Notes under the pieces: model-generated
The model's input: the letters and a program-made list of their open reading frames with translations, nothing else
What the model was told of the DNA's origin: nothing
Database searches by the model: none
Shown: positions 1 to 8,306 of the stretch, piece by piece
How the letters are laid out: each line of letters starts with the position of its first letter
How positions within the stretch are numbered: the first letter of the stretch is position 1
Program-made: the position numbers and the translations under genes
Assembly (NCBI GenBank): GCA_035489015.1
Contig: DATHKR010000074.1
Span: 52,943-116,942, forward strand
Direction of reading: 5' to 3'
Source of the DNA: DATFRY01 sp035489015
Lineage (GTDB): Bacteria > Myxococcota_A > Polyangia > Haliangiales > Haliangiaceae
Length of the DNA: 64,000 bases

Positions 1-2
1 AC

Positions 3-1460
3 GGCAGGGCGGTCCATGCGGCGCTGGTCGGCATCGACCCGACCGCGGCCCCGCCAGGGGAGGCCGGCGCCTCGCCCGGCCTGGCCGAGGACGACACCGA
101 GTCCGCGTTCGCGCGCTCCGTCACGCTCGACGCCCGCGCCGGGGCCGGAGCCCGCGCCGGCGCGCCCGGCTCGTCGATCGCGGTGCTGCCCTTCCTGGAC
201 CTCAGCGCGGAGCGCGACCAGGGCTACCTCTGCGACGGGATCGCCGAGGAGCTCATCAACGCGCTCACCCACGTCGACGGGCTGCGGGTGGCGGCGCGGA
301 GCTCGTCGTTCCGGTTCGAGCCCCCGGCCGACGCGCGCGAGATCGGCGCCCGGCTGGGCGTGGAGGCGGTCCTGGAGGGCGCCGTGCGCCGGGCCGGTGA
401 TCGCCTGCGCGTCACCGTCCAGCTGGTCGACGTCGCCACCGGCTATCAGCGCTGGTCGCACCGCTTCAGCGGCACGCTCGACGATGTCTTCGCCATCCAG
501 GACGAGATCTCCGGGCGCGTGGCGATCGCGCTGCGCGGCATGCTGAGCAGCCGCGAGGTGGACGCCATCCGGCGGCCGGGGACCAGCGCCGAGGCCTACG
601 GCTGCTTTCTGCGCGGCCGCCAGCTGATCCACAGCGTGAGCCCGGCGTCCTACCAGGCGGCCACGCAGATGTTCGAGCGCGCCATCGAGATCGACCCGAG
701 CTATGCGCCGGCCTACGCCGGCCTGGCCGAGATGCACTGCCGGTACTTCGAGTGGGCCGGCGGCGGGGACGCCGCGCGCGACGCCGCCGATCGGGCCAGC
801 CGCCGGGCGCTCGAGCTGGCCCCGCAGCATGCCGAGTCGCACGTCGCGCGCGGGCAGGTGCACAAATCGTTCGGGAGGAGCGAGGAGGCGCAGCACGAGT
901 TCCAGGAGGCCATGCGCCTCAACCCCAGCTCCTTCGACGCGCACCACCTGTACGCGCGCATGTGCTTTCAGGCCGGCCGGATCGAGGAGTCGGTCGCGCT
1001 GTTCCGCCGCGCCGCCGAGATCCGGCTCGACGACTTCCAGTGCGCGCTCCTGGTCGCCCAGTCGCTCCGCGTGCTCGGCCGACTCGACGAGGCGCGAGAG
1101 GCCCGGCGCGACGGGCTTCGCCGCGCCGAGCGCCACCTGGAGCTGGAGCCCGGCGACCCGCGCGCGCTCTCGCTCGGCTCACCCGAGCTCTTCCACGACG
1201 GCCAGCCCGAGCGGGCCCTCGAGTGGGCCGGCCGGGCCATCGCCGTCGCGCCCGACGACCCGGCCGTCTGGTACAACGTCGCCTGCACCTACTCGTGCAT
1301 GGGGATGAAGGAAGAGGCGCTCGGCTGGCTGAGCAGGGTGTTCAACCGCGGGATCGAGACGCCCGAGTGGGTCGAGCAGGATCCCGACTTCGACTCCCTG
1401 CGCGACGAGCCCCGCTTTCAGGCCCTGTTCGCCGCGCGAGCCGACGGCCCGGCCACCTGA
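3..1460 (+). CDS. TolB-like / TPR repeat protein, 5' end outside window
   Basis: The frame is open from base 3, so the true start lies before the window; the GTG at 183 is internal. A TolB-N-like domain begins at SIAVLPFLDLSAERDQGYLC and includes an EELINAL helix and a GVEAVLEGAVRRAGDRLRV strand pair. It is followed by about five TPR units (for example AIEIDPSYAPAYAGLAEMHC and AMRLNPSSFDAHHLYARMCF). Family knowledge: this pair usually forms the C-terminal half of Ser/Thr kinases, adenylate cyclases or winged-helix regulators, where it acts as a protein-interaction module. The N-terminal signalling domain is not visible here, so which of these it is cannot be decided. It ends seven bases before the convergent FG-GAP gene. 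Confidence 0.85.
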   Translation, partial: GRAVHAALVGIDPTAAPPGEAGASPGLAEDDTESAFARSVTLDARAGAGARAGAPGSSIAVLPFLDLSAERDQGYLCDGIAEELINALTHVDGLRVAARSSSFRFEPPADAREIGARLGVEAVLEGAVRRAGDRLRVTVQLVDVATGYQRWSHRFSGTLDDVFAIQDEISGRVAIALRGMLSSREVDAIRRPGTSAEAYGCFLRGRQLIHSVSPASYQAATQMFERAIEIDPSYAPAYAGLAEMHCRYFEWAGGGDAARDAADRASRRALELAPQHAESHVARGQVHKSFGRSEEAQHEFQEAMRLNPSSFDAHHLYARMCFQAGRIEESVALFRRAAEIRLDDFQCALLVAQSLRVLGRLDEAREARRDGLRRAERHLELEPGDPRALSLGSPELFHDGQPERALEWAGRAIAVAPDDPAVWYNVACTYSCMGMKEEALGWLSRVFNRGIETPEWVEQDPDFDSLRDEPRFQALFAARADGPAT

Positions 1461-1467
1461 CCGGGGG

Positions 1468-2970
1468 CTACCGGAGCATGTACACCGCGCCCCTGTTGAG
1501 GCAGTCCCCGTCGGGATCGGGGTTCGGACAGAACTCCTGGTTGGGCGCTCCCACCGCGAGGTCGTCCCCTTCCGACGCGAGGCCAAACCCGAAGCTGTCA
1601 CGGGCCCCGGTGTCGGACGCCTTGATGTAGTGGATCTGGGTCCAGCCGGCGCCGCACCGCTCGAACAGGTAGACCGCGCCGGAGTTCGCCGCCGCGTCGC
1701 TGGTCTGGTCGCCGTCGACGCCCGTGGCGGCGCTGTCCTCGCCCGGGGCCGCGACCGCGAGCCTGTTCCCGGACAGGGTAGCCCTGCCACCGAAGAAGTC
1801 CCCGTCGCCCGTGTTCGATGCCTTGAGATAGGCCTCCTGCGACCACGTCGTGCCGGTCCGGGTGAAGACGTAGACCGCCCCGGAGTCGGGCGCGCCGTCG
1901 GACGCCTGGTCACCCCCGACGCCGGTCGCCGCGCTGTCCTCCCCCGAGGCGCCGACCACGAGGGTATCGCCCGCGAGGCCGTCCCCGATGACCGGGGAGC
2001 CGAACCCATCCCCGGCGCCCGTGTTGGAGGCCTTGATGTACGCTTGCTGGGCCCAGCCGTCTGTGCCGTGCTGGAAGACGAACACCGCGCCCGACCCGGG
2101 GCTGCCGGTGTCGGTCTGGTCCCCGTTCACGCCTGTCGCGCTGCTGTCGTCTCCGGACGAGACGGCCAGCGTGTCTCCCGAGAGCGTCAGCGAATGGCCG
2201 AATCCATGCCCGGCGGTGGTGTTGGACGGCTTGATGTACGCCTCGAGCGCCCAGCCGGCCCCGTCGCGGGTGTAGACGTAGACCGCGCCGGAGCCCGGGG
2301 CGTCCTGGTTGGTCGGATCGCCCCCGACGCCGGTGGACGCGCTGTTGTCGCCGGGCGCGCCGACGACGAGCCGGTCGCCGTCGAGCGCCATCGCACGACC
2401 GAAGTCACCCACGAAGTCACTCTGCTGGAACAGAGGCTGGAAGATCGCGGTCCGGGTCCAGACGGTTCCGCTCCGCTCGAAGATGTAGGCGAAGCCGTTG
2501 CTGCGGGGCGGCGCGCCCACGGCGATGACGTCTCCCTGGATGGCGAGCGTGTGGCCGAATTCGTGGCCTTCGCCCGATTCCGAAGGCGACAAATTGAGCC
2601 GCGCCTCTTGCGACCAGACGTCGCCCTGCCGGACAAACACCCACGCGGCCCCGTCGTCGTCGTTGGTGACGTCCGTGAATGGCGCGCCAGCCACCAGGGT
2701 GTCGCCGTCAAAGGCGAGCGGCGCGCCGAGCCCATCGACGAACCGGTCGTCGGTGGCCTTCAAGTAGGCGCGGTGGGCGAGAGGCTCTGCAAGCCCCGCC
2801 GACAGGCGAGCTCCGTCGGCGACCTGGCTTGCCGAGGAGCTCCGCGAGCCAGGTCGCTGCATGTCCGCTTCGCCTCCGCGATCGGGCGAGCGGTTATCTT
2901 CGCCGTCGCTCGCCTCGAGGTCGGCGCAGGCGCCGATTGCCAGCAAGGCACAAGAGAGAACGATTCGCAT
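1468..2970 (-). CDS. FG-GAP repeat lipoprotein (beta-propeller)
   Basis: A 500-residue exported protein. The chosen ATG (2970) has an AGGGGGG ribosome site just upstream and gives a clean lipoprotein signal, MRIVLSCALLAIGAC; a longer in-frame start 48 bases upstream lacks one. The body is six to seven FG-GAP/integrin-alpha-type blades, each with a GDxLAVGAPG-like strand, a DSAATGVxGDQ loop that looks Ca-binding, and a GAVYVFxRxG strand followed by W.QEAYLKASNT. Such propellers are common on myxobacterial surfaces and mediate adhesion or binding; no enzymatic motif is visible. Role is inferred only from the fold. Confidence 0.85.
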   Translation of the reverse strand: MRIVLSCALLAIGACADLEASDGEDNRSPDRGGEADMQRPGSRSSSASQVADGARLSAGLAEPLAHRAYLKATDDRFVDGLGAPLAFDGDTLVAGAPFTDVTNDDDGAAWVFVRQGDVWSQEARLNLSPSESGEGHEFGHTLAIQGDVIAVGAPPRSNGFAYIFERSGTVWTRTAIFQPLFQQSDFVGDFGRAMALDGDRLVVGAPGDNSASTGVGGDPTNQDAPGSGAVYVYTRDGAGWALEAYIKPSNTTAGHGFGHSLTLSGDTLAVSSGDDSSATGVNGDQTDTGSPGSGAVFVFQHGTDGWAQQAYIKASNTGAGDGFGSPVIGDGLAGDTLVVGASGEDSAATGVGGDQASDGAPDSGAVYVFTRTGTTWSQEAYLKASNTGDGDFFGGRATLSGNRLAVAAPGEDSAATGVDGDQTSDAAANSGAVYLFERCGAGWTQIHYIKASDTGARDSFGFGLASEGDDLAVGAPNQEFCPNPDPDGDCLNRGAVYMLR

Positions 2971-3100
2971 GAGCCCCCCTTTGTCGATGTCTCGATCGAC
3001 TACAGGTGGGAATCGCACTCAGTACAAGGCGATGAGAATGACATCCTCGCGGGCCCGGTCGCCGCGCGCCGTGGCGTAGGACGCCGCGACCGGACACCCC

Positions 3101-3147
3101 AAAAAAGAGCGCGGTCGTCTGCGCTGCTCCGGAGCGCAGACGACCGC
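3101..3147 (-). terminator. Rho-independent terminator of the metzincin operon
   Basis: A perfect 15-bp inverted repeat (arms 3111-3125 and 3133-3147, seven-base loop). On the minus strand it is followed by GCTC and a run of six T (plus-strand A run 3101-3106). It starts 14 bases after the stop of the metalloprotease gene, so it should end that transcript. Confidence 0.85.
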
Positions 3148-3160
3148 GAGGCGAGCTGGA

Positions 3161-6100
3161 TCAGAAGATCTCGGCGTTGACGAACTGCTGGCACTCGCTG
3201 AGGTCGAGATTCTGGCCGATCGGGTCGAACACGCACTCGGGCGGCACACAGAAGCCCTCGGCGCTCCAGCCGACGGCGCACTCGTACCAGCTCGGGAAGC
3301 CCCAGGCGGCGCAGGTGGGGTTTCCGCTGCCGGTGTTCTGGTCCGGGTCGCACTGCGTGTCGCACACGCCGCTTTCCGGGCCGCAGGCGCCGCCGGACTC
3401 CTCGCATGCTCCGCCCGGCTGGTTCAGACCGTCCACCTCGCAGCCGACGGCGTCGATGCATGCCGCGTAGGTCAGATCGACGTTCCCTTGCCGGTAGTGG
3501 CAGAGATAGTCGACCCCGGTGGCGTCCTCCAGCGCGTCGCAGCTCTGCTTGCACAGCCAGCGGGTGCGCTCGAACTCCTCGCGCGCGGCCATCTCCTCGG
3601 TCCCGCTCTGCGGCGCCGCCGGATCGATCGCCGGCAGGCAGACGCCGTTGCCCGCCTGCCAGCCCTGCTCGGTGGAGCCGAAGCAGCTGAGCGGGACCTC
3701 GGTCCCGTTGGGGGCGCTGTCGGTCGACGCCAGCCCGGTGGCCGCGCAGTCGCTGTCGCTCGCGCACGCGCAGCCGTACCCGGCCTCGTGTCGGCCGCTG
3801 CCCGGGTCCGGGCAGGCGGTGCAGGTCGGCACCAGCTCGCGGTCCTGGATGGTGAAGCCGCACACGGCCGGCCCGTCGCTGTCGGGACAGTAGTGGCCGT
3901 GCAGCTCGGTCCCCTTGCCTCCCTTGCCGTAGCTGCCCGGTCCGTCGGGATAGCAGCCGTCCTCGTCATCGTTGATGCAGGACTTGTCGACCGGCAGGCA
4001 GTCTCCCGGGTCAGGCTCCGGATCGTTGGTGCAGCCGCCCACCAGGATGTTGCAGTCGGGGCCGCAGGCGAGGGTGCCGCCGTCGAAGCCGTAGTCCTCG
4101 CAGGTGTCGCCGCCCAGGTTCGAGCCGTCGCACTCCTCGTTGCCCCACGGCGGTCCATCGATGAACCCGTCGCCGCACGTGCCGTGGCACACGCCGCGCG
4201 CCACGCTGACCCAGCTGTCGAGGAGCGGGATGTCGTACCCGGCGGCGCCGCTCGAGGCCGACCAGTAGGGGCAGGCAGGCCAGCTGCTCTGCAGCGCCTC
4301 CACCACCTCGCGCGGCTCGCCGAGCAGATCGTCCGGCGCGTAGTTGCCGTTGCCCCTCATGGCCCAGGCGGACGTGCTGAACGACACCCGATCCATCGCG
4401 TCGACCACGACGTGGAGCCAGCGAACGTCGCCGCGGTCGTCGGCGTAGGCCAGCTCTCCCTGGTTGGTGCGGTCGTTCCACGACAGCGTCACGTTGCCGA
4501 AGCCGACCAGATCGGTGCGGGCGAGCCACTCCGTGACCGACCCGATCCGGACCCCGGTGGGGGACTGGGTGCGGGCGAAGGCGAGCACGCCCACCGTGCT
4601 GCGATCGCCGCTGGTCGCGACCGGCAGCAAGCAGAGCGAGCGCCCGCTGGTCGAGGTCGAGACGCAGACCGGCGCTCCCACGCTGTTGTAGTCGTCGATC
4701 ATCTCGGTCGTGGCCGGCCCGCGCTGGCGCCGGAGCACGTACGGTTCGCCGACCAGATTGCCGGCCACGTCGAACGTGGAGATGGCCGGCCGGAAGTTGT
4801 TCGACACCGTGGCGAGCACGAAGTCCTGGAAGACCGGATCGAACGTGGCGCCGAGCGCGGCCGGGTAGCGCGACGGATCGTCGGGCGGATCGTCCCCCTC
4901 CGAGATCCCATCCTCGATGGCGCCGAGCGACCGGGGACCGAAGGTCTGCCACGCGCCGCCCGCGGTGTTGCGGATGGCCCACCTGGTCTGCATCTCGGGC
5001 TGCTGCGGGTCGTCCTGGTTCCAGGCCACGAAGACCTGATGCGCCGACCCGCTGATCCCTCTCAGCGCGATCGCCGGCGGGGTGAATGTCTTGCCCGCCT
5101 CGCCGGCCTTCGGGATGTCGTTCCCGCCGACCACCGCGTCGAGGACGCCCAGGCTGATCGTGCGCACGCGCACCCGGTGGGCGTCATCGGCGTAGGCCAG
5201 CGCGACCTTGCCGGTCGGGTTCACGACCTGGTTGGAGAGGATCGGCATCACCGTCGTCTCGAGCGCCGACAGGGTGTTCTCCTCGTCGGCCGCCGACGCG
5301 GGCAGGAGGTGCAGGCGCCGCCAGGCCTGCATCGGCCAGGCCTCGGGCAGGTAGGAGCCGTACAGGTCGTGCACCGCCGTCGCGTCATCGCGGCGGATGT
5401 TGGTGTAGCCGATGTCGTAGCTCATGACGCCGAAGGTGTCGGTGCCGAACTCGCCCAGGCCGCAGGCGCTCGGGCTCTGCGCCTGCCCGAAGAAGTTGTG
5501 GTCGAGGCCGAGCGCGTGCCCGATCTCGTGGACCAGGACTCCCTGAAATCCGTCGCGGATGCGCGATGTGCGCGACTTCTGGGTGAAGCCGATCGGCTTG
5601 CCCTCGAGATCCACCCCCGGCTCGCAGTCCGGATCGTCGTCGGGGCAGAGGATGATGTCGCGGGGATCGAGCTCGTCCGGAAGCGAGGAGCAGGTGCCCG
5701 CCGGGATCCCCTGCACCGAGTGCAGGTAGGGAGCCACGGCGATGCCACCGCGGTAGGCATTGCCGTCGAATCCGGTCCAGGCCGGCTGCGGGGTCCCGCC
5801 GGTGGCCGAGACGGTCGGCTCGCGGTTGAAGCAGGTCGAGCTGTAGATCGTGATTCCGATCGGTCGGTTCTCGACCTGGCCCGAGTCGCCGTAGGCCTCG
5901 CCGGCCAGGTACAGCATCGGGTGCCCCGCCGCCGACTGGTTCCAGTGGGCCAGGGCGGCCCGCACCTGGGTGGTGACGGCCTGCTTGCTGAGCCCGGTCA
6001 GCTCGAGGCTGCGGTGGATCTCGATCTGCTGGTCCGGATCGCCCGGGTAGTTCGGGTGGTCGATCGGGAACGGAGTCGTGTCGAAGTTGAGATAGACCGG

Positions 6101-6292
6101 GATGGCGTGGACCGTGACCGACGGGCTGGCCAGCTCGGCGGCCCACAGCGCCTCGCAGGCGGCCTGCCCCTCGCTCTCCTCGCAGGACGCGGCCCACGGG
6201 TTGTAGTCGTAGGTGCAATAGGCATGGACCAGGGTCGGGACCGCCACGGCGGCGGCGATCAGCGAGGTAATGAGGCCGAGGCGCGCGGTCAT
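3161..6292 (-). CDS. Secreted metzincin zinc protease with Cys-rich C-terminus
   Basis: A 1043-residue exported protein starting MTARLGLITSLIAAAVAVPT (Sec signal, cleavage near VHA-YC). The zinc site is HEIGHALGLDH (residues 255-265), the full HExxHxxGxxH metzincin motif, followed by a Met-turn GVMSYDIGY; this is typical of matrixin-like M10/M12 peptidases, so an active endopeptidase is expected. The middle of the protein looks like beta-propeller strands. The C-terminal third is rich in Cys and includes a CGDGFIDGP...EECDG...GDTC repeat of the type seen in myxobacterial secreted proteins. The ATG overlaps the stop of the upstream lipoprotein gene (ATGA), so the two are translationally coupled; a strong terminator follows. 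Substrate unknown. Confidence 0.9.
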   Translation of the reverse strand: MTARLGLITSLIAAAVAVPTLVHAYCTYDYNPWAASCEESEGQAACEALWAAELASPSVTVHAIPVYLNFDTTPFPIDHPNYPGDPDQQIEIHRSLELTGLSKQAVTTQVRAALAHWNQSAAGHPMLYLAGEAYGDSGQVENRPIGITIYSSTCFNREPTVSATGGTPQPAWTGFDGNAYRGGIAVAPYLHSVQGIPAGTCSSLPDELDPRDIILCPDDDPDCEPGVDLEGKPIGFTQKSRTSRIRDGFQGVLVHEIGHALGLDHNFFGQAQSPSACGLGEFGTDTFGVMSYDIGYTNIRRDDATAVHDLYGSYLPEAWPMQAWRRLHLLPASAADEENTLSALETTVMPILSNQVVNPTGKVALAYADDAHRVRVRTISLGVLDAVVGGNDIPKAGEAGKTFTPPAIALRGISGSAHQVFVAWNQDDPQQPEMQTRWAIRNTAGGAWQTFGPRSLGAIEDGISEGDDPPDDPSRYPAALGATFDPVFQDFVLATVSNNFRPAISTFDVAGNLVGEPYVLRRQRGPATTEMIDDYNSVGAPVCVSTSTSGRSLCLLPVATSGDRSTVGVLAFARTQSPTGVRIGSVTEWLARTDLVGFGNVTLSWNDRTNQGELAYADDRGDVRWLHVVVDAMDRVSFSTSAWAMRGNGNYAPDDLLGEPREVVEALQSSWPACPYWSASSGAAGYDIPLLDSWVSVARGVCHGTCGDGFIDGPPWGNEECDGSNLGGDTCEDYGFDGGTLACGPDCNILVGGCTNDPEPDPGDCLPVDKSCINDDEDGCYPDGPGSYGKGGKGTELHGHYCPDSDGPAVCGFTIQDRELVPTCTACPDPGSGRHEAGYGCACASDSDCAATGLASTDSAPNGTEVPLSCFGSTEQGWQAGNGVCLPAIDPAAPQSGTEEMAAREEFERTRWLCKQSCDALEDATGVDYLCHYRQGNVDLTYAACIDAVGCEVDGLNQPGGACEESGGACGPESGVCDTQCDPDQNTGSGNPTCAAWGFPSWYECAVGWSAEGFCVPPECVFDPIGQNLDLSECQQFVNAEIF

Positions 6293-6972
6293 GGCCGACC
6301 TCCTTCCAGCTCGGCCAGGCTGCGGGCGACGTGCTCGGTGCCGAGCCGGAGGCCGGCCAGCTCGAGCGTCCCGCCCCGGACCGCGAACTGCGCGCCGGGG
6401 CTCCACAGCATGTGAGTCTCGGCGTCGGGCCGGCGAGAGCGCAGGCCGACCAGGACCTCCGCACCAGCCGTCGGCTCGGCCGAGCCCTCGCGCCAGGTCC
6501 AGTACTCGAGCGCGGCCGGTGGCTGGCCGCGCACGACGCCGGTGACCGACAGCGAGACGACCGTGATCGGCCGCCGCACGCCCTCGCTGGTGACGCCGCC
6601 GCGCCGGACTCCGGTGACCCTCCCGGTGACGACCGTGTCGGCCTCGGCCAGAGGCCCGAGCAGGAGCGCGGCCGACAGGCCGGCCTTGCGCCCGTCGCTC
6701 ACGCGATCGACCACATCGGTGGAGCGAGCGATGGCGGCGACCAGCCTGGCGGCGGCGTCGACCGCATCGGGCCGCTGGCTGGCCTGGACCCACAGGCTGG
6801 CGCCATCCCGCGCGCCGGTGGCGTTCGATGGCGGCGGCGCCGGCTGCTGCTGCGGCGGCTGCGCCGAGTTGCAGGCAGCCGTGACCAGACCGCCGAGCGC
6901 GAGCCACCAGAGTTGTCGCTTGAGGTGAAAGACCGATGCTGGTCCGCTCACGGGCGCGATCAACGAGCTCAT
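6289..6972 (-). CDS. Hypothetical lipoprotein coupled to the metzincin protease
   Basis: 227 residues. The ATG at 6972 is preceded by a textbook AGGAGG seven bases away. The N-terminus has a hydrophobic stretch ending in the lipobox LVTAAC, then a Pro/Gln-rich linker. The rest is a small, mostly beta domain (TVVTGRVTGVRRGG, ITVVSLSVTGVVRG) of unrecognised family. The stop overlaps the protease start by four bases. A chaperone, inhibitor or surface anchor for the protease is a reasonable guess from coupling alone. Confidence 0.75.
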   Translation of the reverse strand: MSSLIAPVSGPASVFHLKRQLWWLALGGLVTAACNSAQPPQQQPAPPPSNATGARDGASLWVQASQRPDAVDAAARLVAAIARSTDVVDRVSDGRKAGLSAALLLGPLAEADTVVTGRVTGVRRGGVTSEGVRRPITVVSLSVTGVVRGQPPAALEYWTWREGSAEPTAGAEVLVGLRSRRPDAETHMLWSPGAQFAVRGGTLELAGLRLGTEHVARSLAELEGGRP

Positions 6973-7094
6973 CGCCGTTCCTCCTTGGGGCCTTCACCAG
7001 CGCCTCGATGACAGGTCGAGCGCAGAGGCGCTCTTGCGGAGGTAGAGCGCGGCGGTCCGGATCCGTTCCCGCGTTTGCGCGCCGGCGCCGGGCG

Positions 7095-8306
7095 TCAGTC
7101 CTGGTCGCTCACGCGTGGCGCCGTGTACTGCTTCGCCGGGTCCACCGGCTCGGCATACCGGCTTCGCCAGTTGCCGACAAAGAAGGCATCGAGCTGGCGG
7201 GCGAGCCGCGCGTCCTCGAGCACCACGCCCACGTTGCGGCTGGCGTGGAAGTAGTCGCGCTCCCAGTTGCTGGTGCCGAGCCAGAGCCGCTCGCCGTCGA
7301 CCACGAGGTACTTGGCGTGGGCGACCCGCGCGAACGGAATGAACCCTCCCGACCAGGGTGGGATCACCAGGAACGCGACGTCGATCCCGTCCACTCCCTG
7401 GAGCGCCTTGATGCCCGCGATCGTCTTTGTCCGCTTGGCCCAGTCGGACACGAGGATCTGCACGCTCACGCCGCGCGAGGCCGCCCGGCGCAGGGCCGCC
7501 TCGAGCTCCGGCACGTCGGGGCGATAGGTGAGGAGCTGGACCCGCACCGTGCGCCGCGCGCCGTCGATGAGCTCGACGATGCGAGGCAGGTCCCACATCG
7601 CCTCGTCCGGCAGCCAGCCGCGCGGGCTGAACACCGCGGCGACTCCGGGGCCGACCCGGTAGCCGCCGGCCGGCGGCGAGGCGCGAAACTCACGCGGGGC
7701 GTTGCCGGCCAGCGCCCAGTCGGTCGCGAACACGTCGCCGAGCGCGCGCACGACGCCTGGATCGCGGACCCGGAGCCCCAGCTCCTGGATGTGGGTCAGC
7801 GACCGCCAGTCGAAGTTCTGACTGCCCAGGAACGCCTCGCGGCCGTCGACCAGGAAGTACTTCGCGTGCAGCACGCCGCCGACCAGCGCCGCGCCCTCGT
7901 AGCTGCGGACCTCGACCCTCGCGCGATGGGCCAGCCGATCGAGGGTGTCCGGGTAGGTCGAGACGAACTTCGACTCGGCCAGGAACCTCACCGCCACGCC
8001 GCGGTCGGCCGCGCGCTCGAGCGAGCGCACGACCGGCTCCAGCCTGCTACCGGCGCGGTTGCTGGCGTAGAACTGGGCGAGGTCGATCCGCTCTCGCGCC
8101 CCGTCGATCATCGCCACCCAGACGTCCGCGGCATCCGGGATGTCCGGGTGATCGAGCCCGGTCTCGACCGGAAACGACTCGACCAGCTCGAAGGCGGCAG
8201 GCGAGGCGGCCGCGACCGGTCGTTCGCGCGCCGGGTCGGCCGGGGCACGCGCTCCGCCACACGCGGCCACGAGGAGCACGCAGAGGTATGTCCGTGACGA
8301 GCTCAT
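7095..8306 (-). CDS. Phospholipase D-like lipoprotein (two HKD motifs)
   Basis: 403 residues with lipoprotein signal MSSSRTYLCVLLVAAC. Two complete HxKxxxxD/GSxNxD motifs are visible, LHAKYFLVDGREAFLGSQNF and AHAKYLVVDGERLWLGTSNW, each in a domain of about 180 residues. This is the two-lobed architecture of the phospholipase D / cardiolipin synthase superfamily, whose two His-Lys-Asp sites form one phosphodiesterase centre. It differs from cardiolipin synthase in lacking membrane helices and in being lipid-anchored, so an extracytoplasmic phosphodiesterase or transphosphatidylase is likelier. Its ATG overlaps the stop of the DUF5916 gene (ATGA), so both are made from one message. Confidence 0.85.
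   Translation of the reverse strand: MSSSRTYLCVLLVAACGGARAPADPARERPVAAASPAAFELVESFPVETGLDHPDIPDAADVWVAMIDGARERIDLAQFYASNRAGSRLEPVVRSLERAADRGVAVRFLAESKFVSTYPDTLDRLAHRARVEVRSYEGAALVGGVLHAKYFLVDGREAFLGSQNFDWRSLTHIQELGLRVRDPGVVRALGDVFATDWALAGNAPREFRASPPAGGYRVGPGVAAVFSPRGWLPDEAMWDLPRIVELIDGARRTVRVQLLTYRPDVPELEAALRRAASRGVSVQILVSDWAKRTKTIAGIKALQGVDGIDVAFLVIPPWSGGFIPFARVAHAKYLVVDGERLWLGTSNWERDYFHASRNVGVVLEDARLARQLDAFFVGNWRSRYAEPVDPAKQYTAPRVSDQD

Noticed and set aside
3488..6415. A 975-codon open frame antisense to the metzincin and its partner
   Set aside because: Antisense frames stay open because of GC3 bias. The product is Arg/Ala/Val-rich, without motifs, and the opposite strand encodes clear protein families.
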